Assembly (NCBI GenBank): GCA_030680175.1
Contig: JAUXWO010000140.1
Location: 1-48,475 of the forward strand
DNA: 48,475 bases
Origin: Vicinamibacterales bacterium
GTDB lineage: Bacteria; Acidobacteriota; Vicinamibacteria; Vicinamibacterales; UBA2999
Direction of reading: 5' to 3'
The notes below the pieces were generated by a model. It ran no database searches. It saw nothing but the letters and a program-made list of their open reading frames with translations, and had not been told where the DNA came from. This document shows, piece by piece, positions 35,716 through 43,815 of this stretch. Positions within the stretch are counted from its first letter, which is position 1, and each line of letters starts with the position of its first letter. The position numbers and the translations under genes were made by a program.

Positions 35716-37155
35716 ATGCGTCATTTCCCCACGCGCCGCCTCCTCTCGTGGCTGGTGCGCGCGGCCGGTGTGGCCGTCGCGTCTGGTACGTTCCTCGTGG
35801 CGTCCGGCCTGCCCCTCGACGCCACCGTGCGGCTCGAGGCCGCGGTGCAGGCGCCCGCCGCGGCGGCGCCGGCGCCGTCCACGGCGGCCGCGCCCCCGCC
35901 GTTCCAGTACGAGCGCGTGCAGCTGCCGAACGGGCTGACGGTGATCTATCACCAGGACCACTCCACGCCGATCGCGCACGTCCAGCTCTGGTATCACGTC
36001 GGGTCGAAGGACGAGCGCCCGGGGCGCACCGGCTTCGCGCACCTGTTCGAACACATGATGTTCAAGGGCTCGCGCAACGTCGAGCCCGAGCAGCACACCT
36101 CGATGATCTCGTCGGTGGGCGGCCGCGCCAACGCCTACACGAACGAGGACGCCACCGTGTACTGGCAGACGGTGCCGTCGCACTTCCTGCCGATGGTGCT
36201 CTGGATGGAGGCCGACCGCATGGCCACGCTGCGCGTGGACGAGCGGACGTTCATCAACGAGCGCGAGGTGGTGAAGGAAGAGCGCCGGATGCGGATCGAG
36301 AACCAGCCCTACGGCCGGCTCAACGAGATCATCTACGCGAACGCCTTCACGACGCATCCCTACCGCCATCCGGTGATCGGCAGCATGGCCGATCTCGAGT
36401 CGGCCACCATCGACGACGTCCGCGAGTTCCACCGGACGTACTACGTGCCGGCGAACGCAACGATGGTCGTAGCGGGCGACTTCGACATGGCCGAGACGCA
36501 GCAGATGGTCACGCGGTATTTCGGCCGGATTCCGAAGGCCGAACGCGAGGTCCCGCGCGACATCCCCCGCGAGCCGCCGCAGACGCGCGAGAAGCGCGTG
36601 GTGGTCGAGGAGGCGTGGCCGCTGCCGGCGGTGGTCGTCGCGCATCACATCACCTACGACGGCCACCCCGATGCCTACCCGCTGCACATCGTGTCGAAGG
36701 TGTTGTCGGATGGGCAGAGCTCCCGGATCTTCCGGCGGCTCGTCTACGACACCGGCCTGGCGCTGACGGCCTTCGGCGGTGCGAACATCATCGAGCACCC
36801 GAACCTGTTCTATGCGGTGGCCCTGGTCAATCCCGGGCAGTCGGTCGCCGAGGTCGAGCGCGCGCTGATTGCGGAGCTCGACAAGCTCAAGACCGACGGC
36901 ATCACCGAGCGTGAATTGCAGCGCGCGAAGAACCAGTTTGCGCGCGACTACATCATCGGGCGCGAATCGCTGCAGCAGAAGGCCACGCACCTGGCCCACG
37001 CCGAGGTGCTGCACGCCGACATCACGACCGCCGACGGGGAGTTCCACATCTTCCAGAACATCACCCGCGAGGACGTGCAGCGCGTCGCCAACACCTACTT
37101 CAAGCCCGAGACCCGTCTCGTGCTGCATGTGCTGCCGCGCGGCTCAGGCCAGTAG
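35716..37155 (+). CDS. M16 family zinc metallopeptidase, catalytic subunit
   Basis: A 479-residue exported M16B peptidase. A signal peptide (LLSWLVRAAGVAVASGTFLV) and Ala/Pro linker precede the catalytic domain. The inverted zinc motif is intact: FAHLFEHMMFKG, His109-x-x-Glu112-His113, with the distal Glu about 77 residues on in INEREVVKEERRM. The second half carries the RIFRRLVYDTGLA segment. M16B enzymes are clam-shell dimers that degrade unfolded peptides; here the next gene supplies a non-catalytic partner. The ATG at 35716 follows lpxD by 14 bases. The stop is followed after 7 bases by a heptamer array. Confidence 0.95.
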   Translation: MRHFPTRRLLSWLVRAAGVAVASGTFLVASGLPLDATVRLEAAVQAPAAAAPAPSTAAAPPPFQYERVQLPNGLTVIYHQDHSTPIAHVQLWYHVGSKDERPGRTGFAHLFEHMMFKGSRNVEPEQHTSMISSVGGRANAYTNEDATVYWQTVPSHFLPMVLWMEADRMATLRVDERTFINEREVVKEERRMRIENQPYGRLNEIIYANAFTTHPYRHPVIGSMADLESATIDDVREFHRTYYVPANATMVVAGDFDMAETQQMVTRYFGRIPKAEREVPRDIPREPPQTREKRVVVEEAWPLPAVVVAHHITYDGHPDAYPLHIVSKVLSDGQSSRIFRRLVYDTGLALTAFGGANIIEHPNLFYAVALVNPGQSVAEVERALIAELDKLKTDGITERELQRAKNQFARDYIIGRESLQQKATHLAHAEVLHADITTADGEFHIFQNITREDVQRVANTYFKPETRLVLHVLPRGSGQ

Positions 37156-37162
37156 GTCGAGC

Positions 37163-37270
37163 GCGAACAGCGAATTGCGAACAGCGAACAGCGAACAGCG
37201 AACAGCTGCGAATAGCGAACAGCGAATTGCGAATTGCGAACAGCGAACAGCGAATAGCGAACAGCGAATG
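37163..37270. repeat. C..A..G heptamer array, copy 4, containing the next start codon
   Basis: Fifteen 7-base units GCGAACA, GCGAATT or GCGAATA, with one 3-base insertion (GCT at 37205-37207), fill the gap between two M16 genes. The last unit is GCGAATG, and its ATG is the start codon at 37268. In phase C..A..G the units read CGAACAG, CGAATTG and CGAATAG. One reading frame is open through the whole array, but the protein before the ATG would be low complexity. Confidence 0.97.
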
Positions 37271-39565
37271 ATGACTTCCCGGACTCCGTATCTGGCGTAT
37301 GTGGCGCTGGCCCTCATGGTGGGCGGGCTGTGTGTGTCGGTGGCGTCGACGGACATCGCGGCGCAGGCCCTGCGCTGGCCCTCGGAGCGGCCGCCGCGGC
37401 CCCTCGAGGCCCGGCCCGTGAACTTCCCGCCGTACGAGATTCGCAAACTCGACAACGGCATGCAGGTGGTGCTGGTCAGCCATCACGAGCAGCCCGCCGT
37501 CAGCGTGCGGCTGCTCGTCCGGGCCGGCGCGGCGCAGGATCCGAAGGACAAGCTGGGCGTGGCGATGCTCACGGCCTCGCTGCTCGATCAAGGCACGACG
37601 ACGCGCAGTTCGGAGCAGATTGCCGACCAGATCGACTTCGTCGGGGGCATCCTCGGCGCGGGCGCCGGGACCGACCTGAGCTTCGTCAACGCGGTGGTCA
37701 TGAAGAACGACCTGCCGCTCGCGCTCGACCTGATTGCCGACCTCGTGCGCCGGCCGGCGTTCGCCGAGGACGAGGTCGAGCGTCAGCGGGCGCAGGCGCT
37801 CTCGGGGCTCACCGTCGCGGCCGAGGATCCCGGCGCCGTGGCGGCCCGGATCATCGACCGTCTCATCTACGGCTTCCATCCCTACGGGATGCCGGGCACC
37901 GGCACGGCGGCCTCGCTGGCGGCGCTCACCCGCCAGGACGTCGTGGACTTCCACGCCGCCTGGTTCGCCCCCAACAACATGGTCATCGCCATCGTCGGGG
38001 ACGTGACGGCCGACGAGGCGTTCGCGGGCGTGCGCCGTGTGTTCGCGGACTGGGCCCCGCGCGAGGTGCCGGTGTTTGCGCCGATCGAGCCGCCGCCGCC
38101 GACGCGCCGCGTCATCGTGGTCGACAAGCCCGATGCCGTGCAGACGTCGATTCGCGTGGGGCAGCTCGGGATCCCGCGCAAGCACGACGACTACGTGGCG
38201 CTCGATCAGGCGGTGCGCATCCTGGGCGGCGAGGGCGCGAACCGCGTCCAGCGGATGCTGCGGTCGGAGCGCGGGCTCACCTACGGCGCCTCGGCCGATC
38301 TCAACACCTACAAGTTCGCCGGCGGCATTGTCGCCGAGACCGAAACGCGGACCGAAGCGACGGGCGAGGCCCTGCGGCTGATGGTGGATGAGTTCAGCCG
38401 GCTCCAGCGGGAGCGCGTCTGGCCGGCGGAGCTCGAGGGCGCGCAAGCCTACATGGCGGGCAACTTCCCGCTCACGATCGAGACGCCGGACGCGATCGCG
38501 ACGCAGGTGCTCAATACGGTGTTCTACGACCTGCCGGTCAGCGAACTCGAGACCTATCGCGAGCGGGTGACGTCGGTGGGGCCGGCCGACATCCAGCGGG
38601 TGTCACGCAGCTACCTGCGGCCCGACCGCCTCGCCATCGTTCTGGTGGGCAACGCCGACAGCTTCGTGAAGGATCTGCGCGGGATCGGGTTCCCGGAGTA
38701 CGAGCGGATTCCGATCGGCGAGATCGATCTGCTGGCCGCGGATCTGCGGCGCGCGGGTGTGCCGGTGCCGGGCGGCCGGGAACCCCAGGCCGGTGGCCGC
38801 AGCCTCGCGGACCCGCGCGGCGGCGGACGGGCGCCGTGGCTCGCGGGACACCTGGCGCCGGCCGCCTACGGTGAGGGGATGGGCGTGCAGCCGGAGGGCG
38901 ACGCGCGGGCGCGCGAGCTCCTGAGGCGGGCCATCGAGGCACATGGCGGGCTCGACGCGCTCACGGCCGTGAAGGGGTTCATCGCGGACGCGGACACCGT
39001 GCTGGCCACGCCGGACGGCGAGATGCCGGCGACGACGCGCACCTATGTGGAGTACCCCGACCACGTGCGCGTCGACGCCACGATCGGCGACGTGCAGTTG
39101 TCGCAGGTGTATGCTGCCGGGCGCGGCTGGCTCCGCGATCCCGGTGGCGTACGGGACGCGCCCGCCGAGATGCTGGCCGAGTTCAAGGCGAGCGTGCGCC
39201 GCGATCTCATCGCCCTCCTCGCCGCCGCCGGCGCCGGGACCTACGACGCCTCGCTGCTGCCCGACGAGGGCTTCCAGGGACGCGTGCTGCGCGTGGTGTC
39301 CCTGTCGGCCGACGGCCAGCCGCCGCTGCGCCTGTTCCTCGACGGCGCGACCGGCCGCCTCGTCAAGCTCGCCTACGACGTGCACGCCGCCGGCCGGACG
39401 TTCACGGCGGAGGAGCGCTACGACGACTTCCGCCCGGTGGACGGCGTCGTGCTGCCGTTCAAGGCGAGCGTCCTGCGCGACGGCCTCGTGGTCGTCGCGC
39501 GCACGATCACCAACCTGCAACTCAATCCCACGTTTGGCGACGGGACGTTTGCGCGCCCGCAGTAG
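37268..39565 (+). CDS. M16 family peptidase-like protein without the zinc motif, with C-terminal extension
   Basis: A 765-residue exported protein. A signal segment (YVALALMVGGLCVSVAST) leads to an M16 fold at residues 50-490 (YEIRKLDNGMQVVLVSHHEQP, FYDLPVSELETYRERV). The HxxEH motif expected near residue 85 is absent (sequence LGVAMLTASLLDQGT), whereas the substrate-clamp SERGLTYGASADL is kept, so this is the non-catalytic partner of the preceding peptidase. Residues 495-765 are an extra domain (LLRRAIEAHGGLDALTAVKG..., RLFLDGATGRLVKLAYDV) resembling outer-membrane-lipoprotein-sorting-type beta-folds (LolA/TIGR04565-like; uncertain). Its ATG is the end of the heptamer array, with no ribosome binding site. 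Confidence 0.92.
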   Translation: MMTSRTPYLAYVALALMVGGLCVSVASTDIAAQALRWPSERPPRPLEARPVNFPPYEIRKLDNGMQVVLVSHHEQPAVSVRLLVRAGAAQDPKDKLGVAMLTASLLDQGTTTRSSEQIADQIDFVGGILGAGAGTDLSFVNAVVMKNDLPLALDLIADLVRRPAFAEDEVERQRAQALSGLTVAAEDPGAVAARIIDRLIYGFHPYGMPGTGTAASLAALTRQDVVDFHAAWFAPNNMVIAIVGDVTADEAFAGVRRVFADWAPREVPVFAPIEPPPPTRRVIVVDKPDAVQTSIRVGQLGIPRKHDDYVALDQAVRILGGEGANRVQRMLRSERGLTYGASADLNTYKFAGGIVAETETRTEATGEALRLMVDEFSRLQRERVWPAELEGAQAYMAGNFPLTIETPDAIATQVLNTVFYDLPVSELETYRERVTSVGPADIQRVSRSYLRPDRLAIVLVGNADSFVKDLRGIGFPEYERIPIGEIDLLAADLRRAGVPVPGGREPQAGGRSLADPRGGGRAPWLAGHLAPAAYGEGMGVQPEGDARARELLRRAIEAHGGLDALTAVKGFIADADTVLATPDGEMPATTRTYVEYPDHVRVDATIGDVQLSQVYAAGRGWLRDPGGVRDAPAEMLAEFKASVRRDLIALLAAAGAGTYDASLLPDEGFQGRVLRVVSLSADGQPPLRLFLDGATGRLVKLAYDVHAAGRTFTAEERYDDFRPVDGVVLPFKASVLRDGLVVVARTITNLQLNPTFGDGTFARPQ

Positions 39566-39589
39566 CGCGGCCGGCCCCGGGTCCCCCTC

Positions 39590-40729
39590 ATGACCCGCAT
39601 CATGATCTCCTGCGGCGAGCCGTCCGGCGACTTGTACGCCGGGGCGTTGACGACGGCGCTGCGCGCCGCCTGCCCGGACGTGGACGTCTTCGGGTTCGGG
39701 GGGGCGCACCTCCGCGCCGCCGGCGGACGCCTGATCGGCGACTACCACGGGCTCGCCGTGACCGGCCTCACCGAGGCCATCGGGATCATCCCGCAGTCGC
39801 TCCGGATGTTGCGGCGCCTGACTGACGCCGCGCGTGAGACGCGGCCCGACGCGCTCGTCGTCATCGACTTCCCGGACTTCAACTTCCACCTGCTGGCGAA
39901 GATCAAGCGGATGGGCGTGCCCGTCGTCTACTACGTGACGCCGCAGATCTGGGCGTGGCGGCAGGGGCGCATGAAGACGATCCAGCGCTACGTCGATCGC
40001 GCCTTGCCGATCTTCCCCTTCGAGGAGGTCCTCTATCAGCGTGCGGGCGTGGATGTGCGCTTCGTGGGCCACCCCCTCGTCGACATGGCGGTGGCCGGCA
40101 CGCCGCGCGAGGCCGTCCTCGCGGAGGCGGGCCTCGACCCGGCGCGGCCAACCGTCGCGCTGCTGCCCGGCAGCCGCGCGAACGAACTGCACCAGCTGCT
40201 GCCGGTGATCGCCGAGGCGGTGCCGCAGATCCGCGCGGCCGTGCCGGCGGTCCAGTTCCTCGTCGCGTGCGCGCCGAACCTCGACGCCGCCGCGTTTGCG
40301 CCGCTCGCGGCCCTCCTGCCGCCGGCCTCGTTCGTGACCGGCCGTGCCGACGACGTGCTGGCCGCGAGCGATGTCGTGGTGACGGCGTCGGGCACCGCCA
40401 CCGTGCAGGCGGCGCTCCACACGCGTCCGATGGTCGTGCTCTACAAGCTGTCGCCCCTGACATACGCCCTGGGGAAGCCCTTCGTGAAGGTGCAGACGTA
40501 TGCGATGGCGAACCTCGTGGCGGGGGCGCGCGTCGTGCCGGAGCTCATCCAGGACGCCTGCACACCGGAGCGCGTGGCCGCCGAGACCGTCTCGCTGTTG
40601 ACGGACCGCGACCGCTGGTCGACAATGCAGGCGCGCCTCGCCGAGACGCGCGCCAGGCTGGGGCCGCCGGGCGCGAGCGCGCGCGCCGCCGAGGCGGTGC
40701 TGGAGGTCGCCTCATGCAACCGCCACTGA
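39590..40729 (+). CDS. lpxB: Lipid-A-disaccharide synthase
   Basis: A 379-residue GT19 glycosyltransferase that condenses lipid X with UDP-diacylglucosamine to make the lipid A disaccharide at the inner membrane. Markers are ISCGEPSGDLYAGALTTAL at the N-terminus, VVIDFPDFNFHLLAKIKRMGVPVVYYVTPQIWAWRQGR, VGHPLVD, ALLPGSRANELHQLLPV and ASGTATVQAALHTRPMVVLYK followed by NLVAGARVVPELIQ. Length is normal. It starts 24 bases after the peptidase gene and overlaps the methyltransferase gene by 16 bp. Together with lpxD it frames the M16 pair, suggesting one envelope-related operon. Confidence 0.97.
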   Translation: MTRIMISCGEPSGDLYAGALTTALRAACPDVDVFGFGGAHLRAAGGRLIGDYHGLAVTGLTEAIGIIPQSLRMLRRLTDAARETRPDALVVIDFPDFNFHLLAKIKRMGVPVVYYVTPQIWAWRQGRMKTIQRYVDRALPIFPFEEVLYQRAGVDVRFVGHPLVDMAVAGTPREAVLAEAGLDPARPTVALLPGSRANELHQLLPVIAEAVPQIRAAVPAVQFLVACAPNLDAAAFAPLAALLPPASFVTGRADDVLAASDVVVTASGTATVQAALHTRPMVVLYKLSPLTYALGKPFVKVQTYAMANLVAGARVVPELIQDACTPERVAAETVSLLTDRDRWSTMQARLAETRARLGPPGASARAAEAVLEVASCNRH

Positions 40730-41457
40730 GGCTCTATACAGATCTCGCGGGCTGGTGGCCGCTGCTGTCGCCGCCCTCGGAGTACGAAGAAGAGGCCGGG
40801 GTCTACGCACAGGCGCTGATCGATGCCTGCGACGGCGAGCCGCGGACGCTGCTGGAACTGGGCAGCGGCGGCGGCAACAACGCGTCGTTCCTGAAACGGC
40901 GGTTCCAGTGCACCCTCGTCGATCCGGCGCCCGGCATGCTGGCCCACAGCCGCGTGCTCAACCCGGAGTGCGAGCACCACGAGGGTGACATGCGGACGGT
41001 GCGCCTCGGCCGCGAGTTCGATCTGGTCTTCGTGCACGACGCCGTCTGCTACATGACGACGCTCGAGGACCTGCGGCAGGCCGTCGCGACGGTGTGGGTG
41101 CATTGCCGGCCGGGCGGGGCGGCGCTCTTTGCGCCCGACTACGTGCGCGAGACCTTCGAGCCCGCGACCGATCACGGGGGCGCCGACGACGGCGTGCGCG
41201 GCCTGCGGTTCCTCGAATGGGTCTGGGACCCGAACCCCGACGATACGAGCTACACCGTGGACTACACGTACATGCTGCGCGAGGCGGACGGCATGGTGTC
41301 GGTCCATCACGACCGCCATCGCGAGGGCCTGTTTCCAATCGCTGACTGGCTGCGCGTCCTGACGGAGGCCGGCTTCGAGGCATCCACCGTGCGGTTCGTG
41401 CATTCGGAGGTGGACCGGCCGCTCGACCTGTTCGTCGGCCGCCGGCCGCGGGCCTGA
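40714..41457 (+). CDS. Class I SAM-dependent methyltransferase
   Basis: A 247-residue methyltransferase of unknown substrate. Motif I is TLLELGSGGGNNASFLKRRF, motif II LVDPAPGMLAHSR, with EGDMRTVRLGREFDLVFVHDAVCYM as the middle motifs. The N-terminus LRLYTDLAGWWPLLSPPSEYEEEA is typical of a family of small-molecule methyltransferases, and the C-terminal half has an inserted beta-region (FLEWVWDPNPDDTSYTVDYTYMLRE). Its ATG lies inside the end of lpxB (16-bp overlap), so it is translated from the same mRNA. A lipid or envelope precursor substrate is possible but not shown. Confidence 0.88.
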   Translation: MQPPLRLYTDLAGWWPLLSPPSEYEEEAGVYAQALIDACDGEPRTLLELGSGGGNNASFLKRRFQCTLVDPAPGMLAHSRVLNPECEHHEGDMRTVRLGREFDLVFVHDAVCYMTTLEDLRQAVATVWVHCRPGGAALFAPDYVRETFEPATDHGGADDGVRGLRFLEWVWDPNPDDTSYTVDYTYMLREADGMVSVHHDRHREGLFPIADWLRVLTEAGFEASTVRFVHSEVDRPLDLFVGRRPRA

Positions 41458-41482
41458 CCCCGGGCGGAGCGGCGAAGTCCGG

Positions 41483-41488
41483 TAGACT
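41483..41488 (+). promoter_or_regulatory. Candidate -10 element (TAGACT), leaderless context
   Basis: TAGACT ends 6 bases before the ATG at 41495, the first gene of the matrixin operon. No Shine-Dalgarno sequence. Confidence 0.45.
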
Positions 41489-41494
41489 GCGGGG

Positions 41495-42037
41495 ATGCAA
41501 GTCCTCCTGACGGCGTGCCTTCTCGTCGTGGCCGCGGCGCACCTCACCGCCACCACGTACCTGCCGGCGTCCTTCAACCAGATCGTCGCCGAGTCGTCCA
41601 CCATCGTCTACGGGCGCGTGGCCGGCGTCCGCGCGGCGTGGAGCGATGACCGCCGCACCATCGACTCGTTCGTCACGGTGCAGGCCGTCGACTACCTGAA
41701 GGGGGCGCGCGGCGCGACCCTGCTCTTTCGTGTGCCGGGCGGGCAGGTGGGCGACCGCGTGATGGTCATCCCCGGCGTGCCCTCGTTTCGCGAGGGCGAT
41801 CTCGTCGTGGTGTTCCTCAAGGGCGCCACGCCGGCGATTCCCCACCCGGTCGGACTCGCCCAGGGCGTCTTCCGCGTGATCCCCGATCCCCGGAGCGGGA
41901 CGCCGCTCGTCGTGCCCCCGCCGATCGTCGCGCGGGGCGGGACGGCCCGGATCGGACGCGGGGATCCCGCGCGCGGGCCGGTGCCATTCACGGCATTTGC
42001 CGCCGAGGTGCGCGGCTTCGTCGAGGGCGCGCGATGA
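41495..42037 (+). CDS. Hypothetical secreted protein, first gene of the matrixin operon
   Basis: A 180-residue exported protein with signal peptide MQVLLTACLLVVAAAHLTA. The mature part reads FNQIVAESSTIVYGRVAGVRAAW, VTVQAVDYLKGARGATLLFRVPGGQVGDRVMVIPGVPSFREGDLVVVFLKG: a small beta-barrel-like domain seen in many secreted bacterial proteins of unknown function, often beside matrixin-type proteases. No catalytic residues are evident. Its last 4 bases overlap the start of the protease gene (ATGA), so both are co-translated. A role as propeptide, inhibitor or adaptor of the protease is a guess from position. Confidence 0.78.
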   Translation: MQVLLTACLLVVAAAHLTATTYLPASFNQIVAESSTIVYGRVAGVRAAWSDDRRTIDSFVTVQAVDYLKGARGATLLFRVPGGQVGDRVMVIPGVPSFREGDLVVVFLKGATPAIPHPVGLAQGVFRVIPDPRSGTPLVVPPPIVARGGTARIGRGDPARGPVPFTAFAAEVRGFVEGAR

Positions 42038-43032
42038 GCCGCCGGCCGCTCGTCCTCGCCCTGGCGGCCATGCTGGCCCTCGGGTCGCCCTCGCCGGCCG
42101 CGGCCTATCTGAAGTTCGGCGCCCGGGTGGGCGAGACGGTCGTGGACGTGAAGTGGACGGCGGCGTCGCTGCCGTACTTCATCACCGAGCGCGGTGTCCC
42201 CGGCGTCGACGCGTTCCAGTTTCGCGATGTCGTCGCGCGGGCGTTTGCGACGTGGACCGCGGCGGAGGCCGAGACGCCGTCCTTCGCGTTCCAGGGCTTC
42301 ACCGTGGCCGCGCCCCTGTCCTCGGACGGCCGTTCGACGCTCGGGTTTCTCGACCGGCCGGATCTCGATCGCGTCCTCGGGGCCACGGTCTTTCTGCTCG
42401 ACGGGAACACCGGCGCCATCCTGGAATCCGACATCTTCTTCAACACCCGCTTCACCTGGTCCGTCGCGCCCGGCGGCGAGCCGGGCCGGGTGGATCTCGA
42501 GTCGGTCGCCACGCACGAGATCGGGCACCTGCTCGGCCTCGGCCATTCCGCGCTCGGGGAGACCGAGGTGGTCGGCGACGGGCGCCGCGTGATTGCCTCG
42601 GGCGCCGTGATGTTCCCGATCGCGTTCAGCGCCGGCAGCATCAGCGACCGCGTGCTGCAGCCGGACGATGTGGCGGGGTTGCTGCAGCTGTACCCGGCGC
42701 CGGGCGCCGTCACGCGGCTGGGCGGGGTCCGTGGGCGCGTCACGCGTGCGGGCCGCGGCCTCTTCGGCGTGCACGTCGCGGCGTTCAACCCCACGACGGG
42801 CGTCATCATCGGCGGGTTCACGCTCGGTGACGACGGCGAGTTCGTGATTGCCGGACTCGAGCCGGGGCCGTACATCCTGCGCGCCGAACCGCTCGACGAT
42901 GCGGATGTGGAGGGGTTCTTCTCGGAGCGCACGGTCGACATCGACTTCGGGGTCACCTACGCGCCGCGCCTCGTCGTGGCGCCGGCGGGCGGCACGTCGG
43001 CGCCGGTCGAGATCCAGGTGAGGCCTCGATGA
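42034..43032 (+). CDS. Matrixin-family (M10-type) metalloprotease with carboxypeptidase-regulatory-like domain
   Basis: A 332-residue exported zinc protease. After a signal peptide ending near AAAYLKFG, the catalytic domain covers residues 30-225. The metzincin motif is complete, HEIGHLLGLGHS (His161, Glu162, His165, His171), with a Met-turn in SGAVMFPIAF, and substrate-groove helices before it (FQFRDVVARAFATWTAAEAE). The tail LQPDDVAGLLQLYPAPG is typical of matrixins. Residues 230-332 form a beta-sandwich like carboxypeptidase regulatory domains (LGGVRGRVTRAGRGLFGVHVAAFNPTTG). It overlaps both neighbours by 4 bp. No autoinhibitory Cys-switch propeptide is seen. Confidence 0.92.
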   Translation: MSRRPLVLALAAMLALGSPSPAAAYLKFGARVGETVVDVKWTAASLPYFITERGVPGVDAFQFRDVVARAFATWTAAEAETPSFAFQGFTVAAPLSSDGRSTLGFLDRPDLDRVLGATVFLLDGNTGAILESDIFFNTRFTWSVAPGGEPGRVDLESVATHEIGHLLGLGHSALGETEVVGDGRRVIASGAVMFPIAFSAGSISDRVLQPDDVAGLLQLYPAPGAVTRLGGVRGRVTRAGRGLFGVHVAAFNPTTGVIIGGFTLGDDGEFVIAGLEPGPYILRAEPLDDADVEGFFSERTVDIDFGVTYAPRLVVAPAGGTSAPVEIQVRPR

Positions 43033-43733
43033 CGGCCCGGTTCCTCGCCCTGGCGCTGGCGCTCGTCGCCGTCCCCGCGGCCGACGGCGCTGCGCAGACG
43101 GGGCAGACCGCGCCGCACCTCCGGCCGGGCCGTCCGTCGATCACCGTGGGCGGCGTGGTGAGCGGCGGCTACCCGATCGGCGAGGCGGCCGCCGACCTGC
43201 GGCAGAATGTGCCCGGCACGACGTCACCGCCGCCATTCACCCTGTTCCGGACGTCCACCGAGATGAACCGGGCGCCGGGCGTGGAGGCGCGCGTCGCGTG
43301 GCCCCTGTCGGCCTCGGTGGCCGTCGAAGTGGGCGGCGCCTTCAGCCGGCCGGGCCTCACGGTCTCGATTGATGGCGATGCCGAGTCGCCGGCGGTGACC
43401 CTCGACGACTCGCGCCTCGAGCAGTATGTGATTGATGCCGCGGTCGTCTGGCAGCTGTCGCGCCTGGCGATCGGGCCGCACGCACGGCCCTACCTGTCGG
43501 TGGGCGGCGGCTACCTCCGCCAGCTCTACGACGATCGCACGCGTGTCGAGACGGGCCAGCTCTTCCACGTGGGCGCCGGGGTGCGCTACTGGCTCCGCGG
43601 CGGCCAGGGCCTCGGCCGCGGTCTGGGGCTGCGCGGCGAGGTTCGGTACCATGTGCGCCGGGAGGGCGTCGAGTTCGCCGGCCAGTCACGCCGGTATCCG
43701 GCGGCCGCGCTCTCGTTGTTCGTCGGCTTGTAG
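43029..43733 (+). CDS. Outer-membrane beta-barrel protein
   Basis: A 234-residue exported protein. A signal peptide (FLALALALVAVPAADGAAQ) is followed by alternating amphipathic strands such as PSITVGGVVSGGYPIG, APGVEARVAWPLSASVAVEVGGAFSRPGLTVSI, ARPYLSVGGGYLRQLY and LFHVGAGVRYWLRGG. It ends in LSLFVGL; the penultimate-strand pattern fits an outer-membrane barrel of about eight strands (OmpW/OmpA-like size). It is the last of three genes overlapping by 4 bp, so it probably forms a surface module with the matrixin protease, for example as anchor or outlet. Confidence 0.85.
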   Translation: MTARFLALALALVAVPAADGAAQTGQTAPHLRPGRPSITVGGVVSGGYPIGEAAADLRQNVPGTTSPPPFTLFRTSTEMNRAPGVEARVAWPLSASVAVEVGGAFSRPGLTVSIDGDAESPAVTLDDSRLEQYVIDAAVVWQLSRLAIGPHARPYLSVGGGYLRQLYDDRTRVETGQLFHVGAGVRYWLRGGQGLGRGLGLRGEVRYHVRREGVEFAGQSRRYPAAALSLFVGL

Positions 43734-43777
43734 GACGGATCCGCGGCACCGGGTGGCCGGGAACCGGTGAGCTGGGC

Positions 43778-43783
43778 TATCAT
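43778..43783 (+). promoter_or_regulatory. Candidate -10 element (TATCAT) for acnA
   Basis: TATCAT lies 32 bases before the ATG of acnA, predicting a leader of about 25 bases that contains GGAG (43800-43803), spaced 12 bases from the start. Upstream of it is a CACCGG/CCGGTG dyad (43747-43769) that could end the matrixin operon. Confidence 0.45.
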
Positions 43784-43815
43784 CAACCGTTTCACACCCG
43801 GAGACCGACGCCACC

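Noticed and set aside
36869-37267. N-terminal extension of the second M16 protein through the heptamer array
   Set aside because: The frame is open upstream, but it overlaps the first M16 gene out of frame, translates the repeat as a low-complexity peptide, and would bury the clear signal peptide that follows 37268.
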